A DNA stretch of 52,733 bases, taken from positions 1-52,733 of the forward strand of contig CAYYZY010000030.1 of NCBI GenBank assembly GCA_964475955.1. The letters are read 5' to 3'. Positions 51,914-52,733 of this stretch are shown here, in pieces. Position numbers and translations under genes: made by a program. The notes under the pieces were generated by a model. The model ran no database searches. It was not told where the DNA came from and worked only from the letters and a program-made list of their open reading frames with translations. This DNA is from DATKZH01 sp964475955 (GTDB lineage Bacteria > Planctomycetota > Planctomycetia > Pirellulales > Thermoguttaceae). Numbering within the stretch: the stretch's first letter is position 1; the number at the start of each line of letters is the position of its first letter.

Positions 51914-51928
51914 GGGCTTTGAAATACC

Positions 51929-52555
51929 TCATACGTCCGCACCAAGATGAAAAACACCGTTGATCGTCACGGCCTTGACGCGGCCGGCGCGATGGCGGAG
52001 GAGGGTGACGTTGCAGTTGTCTTGCGGGATCGAGCGGTACCGGGCGACCGGCATGCCCAGCAACTCCGCCAGGTACGAGCGATTCACGACGTTGTGGGCC
52101 ACGGCCACGACCACCCGGCCCAGGTTCGCCTCCATCAGGCGCTCGAAGGCCGGCTTGCACCGGGCGAGCACCGTGTTGAGGTTCTCGCCGTCGAGGTAGG
52201 GGTTGACCGAGACGTCGCTCATGAACGCCCGGTACGCCTCCGGGTCGGTCCGCTCGATCTCCTCCCAGTCGCGGCCCTCCCACGCACCGACGTCGACCTC
52301 GATCAGGTCGTCCACCACGCCGACCGAGAGCCCGTGCGGCTTGGCGATCGCCTCGGCGGTCTGTCGGGCGCGGAGCAGGGGGCTGGAGTAGACGGCGCCC
52401 AGCGGCGCGTCGGCCAAAAACGCGCCCGCCTGGCGCGCCTGCGCGAAGCCCTCGTCGGAAAGCGGCGGGTCGGTGCGTCGACCTTGCAGCCGTGGCGGTT
52501 TGGCGCGGTTATTGGCCGTGGCGCCGTGTCGAACCAGGTAGAGCCAGCAGGTATC
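51929..52555 (-). CDS. Histidine phosphatase family protein (phosphoglycerate-mutase-like), start unclear
   Basis: About 208 residues with the RHG signature in CWLYLVRHGATANNRAKPPR, then LSDEGFAQARQAGAFL, AVYSSPLLRARQTAEAIAKP, EVDVGAWEGRDWEEIERTD and the second catalytic His in VVVAVAHNVVNRSYLAELLG. It is a broad phosphomonoesterase family (CobC, GpmB, PhoE types). It is unusual that no ATG, GTG or TTG lies close before the RHG motif: the nearest in-frame codon is TTG about 120 nt upstream, beyond a heptad repeat and GGGCAGGG cluster, and a GTG at 52714 lies in another repeat. The annotated 5' end marks where homology begins, not a proven start codon. Confidence 0.8.
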   Translation of the reverse strand, partial: DTCWLYLVRHGATANNRAKPPRLQGRRTDPPLSDEGFAQARQAGAFLADAPLGAVYSSPLLRARQTAEAIAKPHGLSVGVVDDLIEVDVGAWEGRDWEEIERTDPEAYRAFMSDVSVNPYLDGENLNTVLARCKPAFERLMEANLGRVVVAVAHNVVNRSYLAELLGMPVARYRSIPQDNCNVTLLRHRAGRVKAVTINGVFHLGADV

Positions 52556-52591
52556 CGGGGCAGGGCAGGGGGGTATAGGGCAGGGGGGGAA

Positions 52592-52619
52592 GAAGGATGA
52601 AGGTTGAAGGATGAAGGAT
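52592..52619. repeat. Heptanucleotide tandem repeat (GAAGGAT)4
   Basis: GAAGGAT, GAAGGTT, GAAGGAT, GAAGGAT in direct succession, right before the phosphatase gene on its 5' side and next to three GGGCAGGG octamers (52558, 52563, 52578). Confidence 0.75.
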
Positions 52620-52703
52620 GAATTGGGGCGGTCCGGAGAGGATGTTATCGCGGATGGCGGGCGTTGGGACAAGGGATGGCCGGTTCGACTTGGGGCCGCC
52701 TTG

Positions 52704-52733
52704 CCACTCCCCACTCCCCACTCCCCACTCCCC
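52704..52733. repeat. Heptanucleotide tandem repeat (CCACTCC)4+, cut by window end
   Basis: Four exact copies of CCACTCC plus two bases reach the end of the window, so the true length is unknown. Confidence 0.75.

Overview
The window is high-GC bacterial DNA, most likely from a member of the Planctomycetota, perhaps a Pirellulales/Thermoguttaceae-like anaerobe or microaerophile. The lineage call is an inference. It rests on the mix of a ceramidase-like secreted protein, a Tat-exported Gfo/Idh protein, GH106-like and GH36-like glycosidases, a LamG-plus-esterase fusion, a DUF11 (OmcB-type) lipoprotein, a DUF255 thioredoxin protein, a Uma2 protein, SLRSLL-type membrane proteins and many dispersed hairpin repeats of a style I associate with planctomycete genomes. 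I see no rRNA, tRNA, CRISPR array, insertion sequence or prophage. Many genes are short operons on alternating strands.

Layout. 0-4.6 kb: thiC (cut by the window edge), a beta-helix gene remnant, a frameshifted NhaC-type antiporter, a four-helix-bundle protein and an HD-domain phosphohydrolase. 4.7-9 kb: a nitrogen-oxide island, hcp-nrfH-nrfA, read leftwards from an FNR/DNR-type promoter, with a divergent DNR-like Crp/Fnr regulator. 9-16.5 kb: metabolic genes (carA, ilvN-ilvC, guanine deaminase-like), a radical SAM protein, small conserved proteins, a repeat-rich gap with a candidate small RNA, and a remnant of a polysaccharide-export-type gene. 16.5-19.6 kb: a third gene remnant, a Gfo/Idh/MocA protein and a ceramidase-like protein. 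19.9-21.8 kb: a PerR/Fur-type regulator with its own palindromic operator, ferritin and a 2-Cys peroxiredoxin. 22-25.1 kb: three-subunit proton-translocating transhydrogenase. 25.7-33.9 kb: PTS enzyme I, DUF255 protein, a Cys-rich ArsP/DUF318 permease overlapping a flavodiiron protein, rubredoxin, a tiny zinc protein and a di-heme cytochrome c peroxidase. 34-42.4 kb: a glycan-degradation block (GH106-like, LamG-esterase, GH36-like) carrying two copies of one REP-like hairpin. 42.6-43.1 kb: toxin-antitoxin pair. 43.3-52.7 kb: aminotransferase, membrane proteins, isoprenylcysteine-methyltransferase-like protein, malate dehydrogenase, a three-gene envelope lipoprotein cluster, a LolA-like protein and a histidine phosphatase.

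How it fits together. NrfHA (nitrite to ammonium), Hcp (NO/hydroxylamine), the flavodiiron protein with rubredoxin (NO or O2 reduction), peroxiredoxin, ferritin and cytochrome c peroxidase form a coherent set for nitrite respiration and for nitrosative and oxidative stress in an organism sensitive to oxygen. The glycan block suggests growth on rhamnose- or galactose-containing polysaccharides.

Most notable non-gene signals: a strong strand bias of a KOPS-like octamer, GGGNAGGG (19 plus-strand against 3 minus-strand sites counted by eye); twin hairpins in the leaders of two glycan genes; four tracts of degenerate heptanucleotide tandem repeats; an FNR-type box spaced as in class II promoters; a 31-bp palindrome at the perR promoter; and a structured, terminator-ended candidate RNA at about 10.74-10.86 kb.
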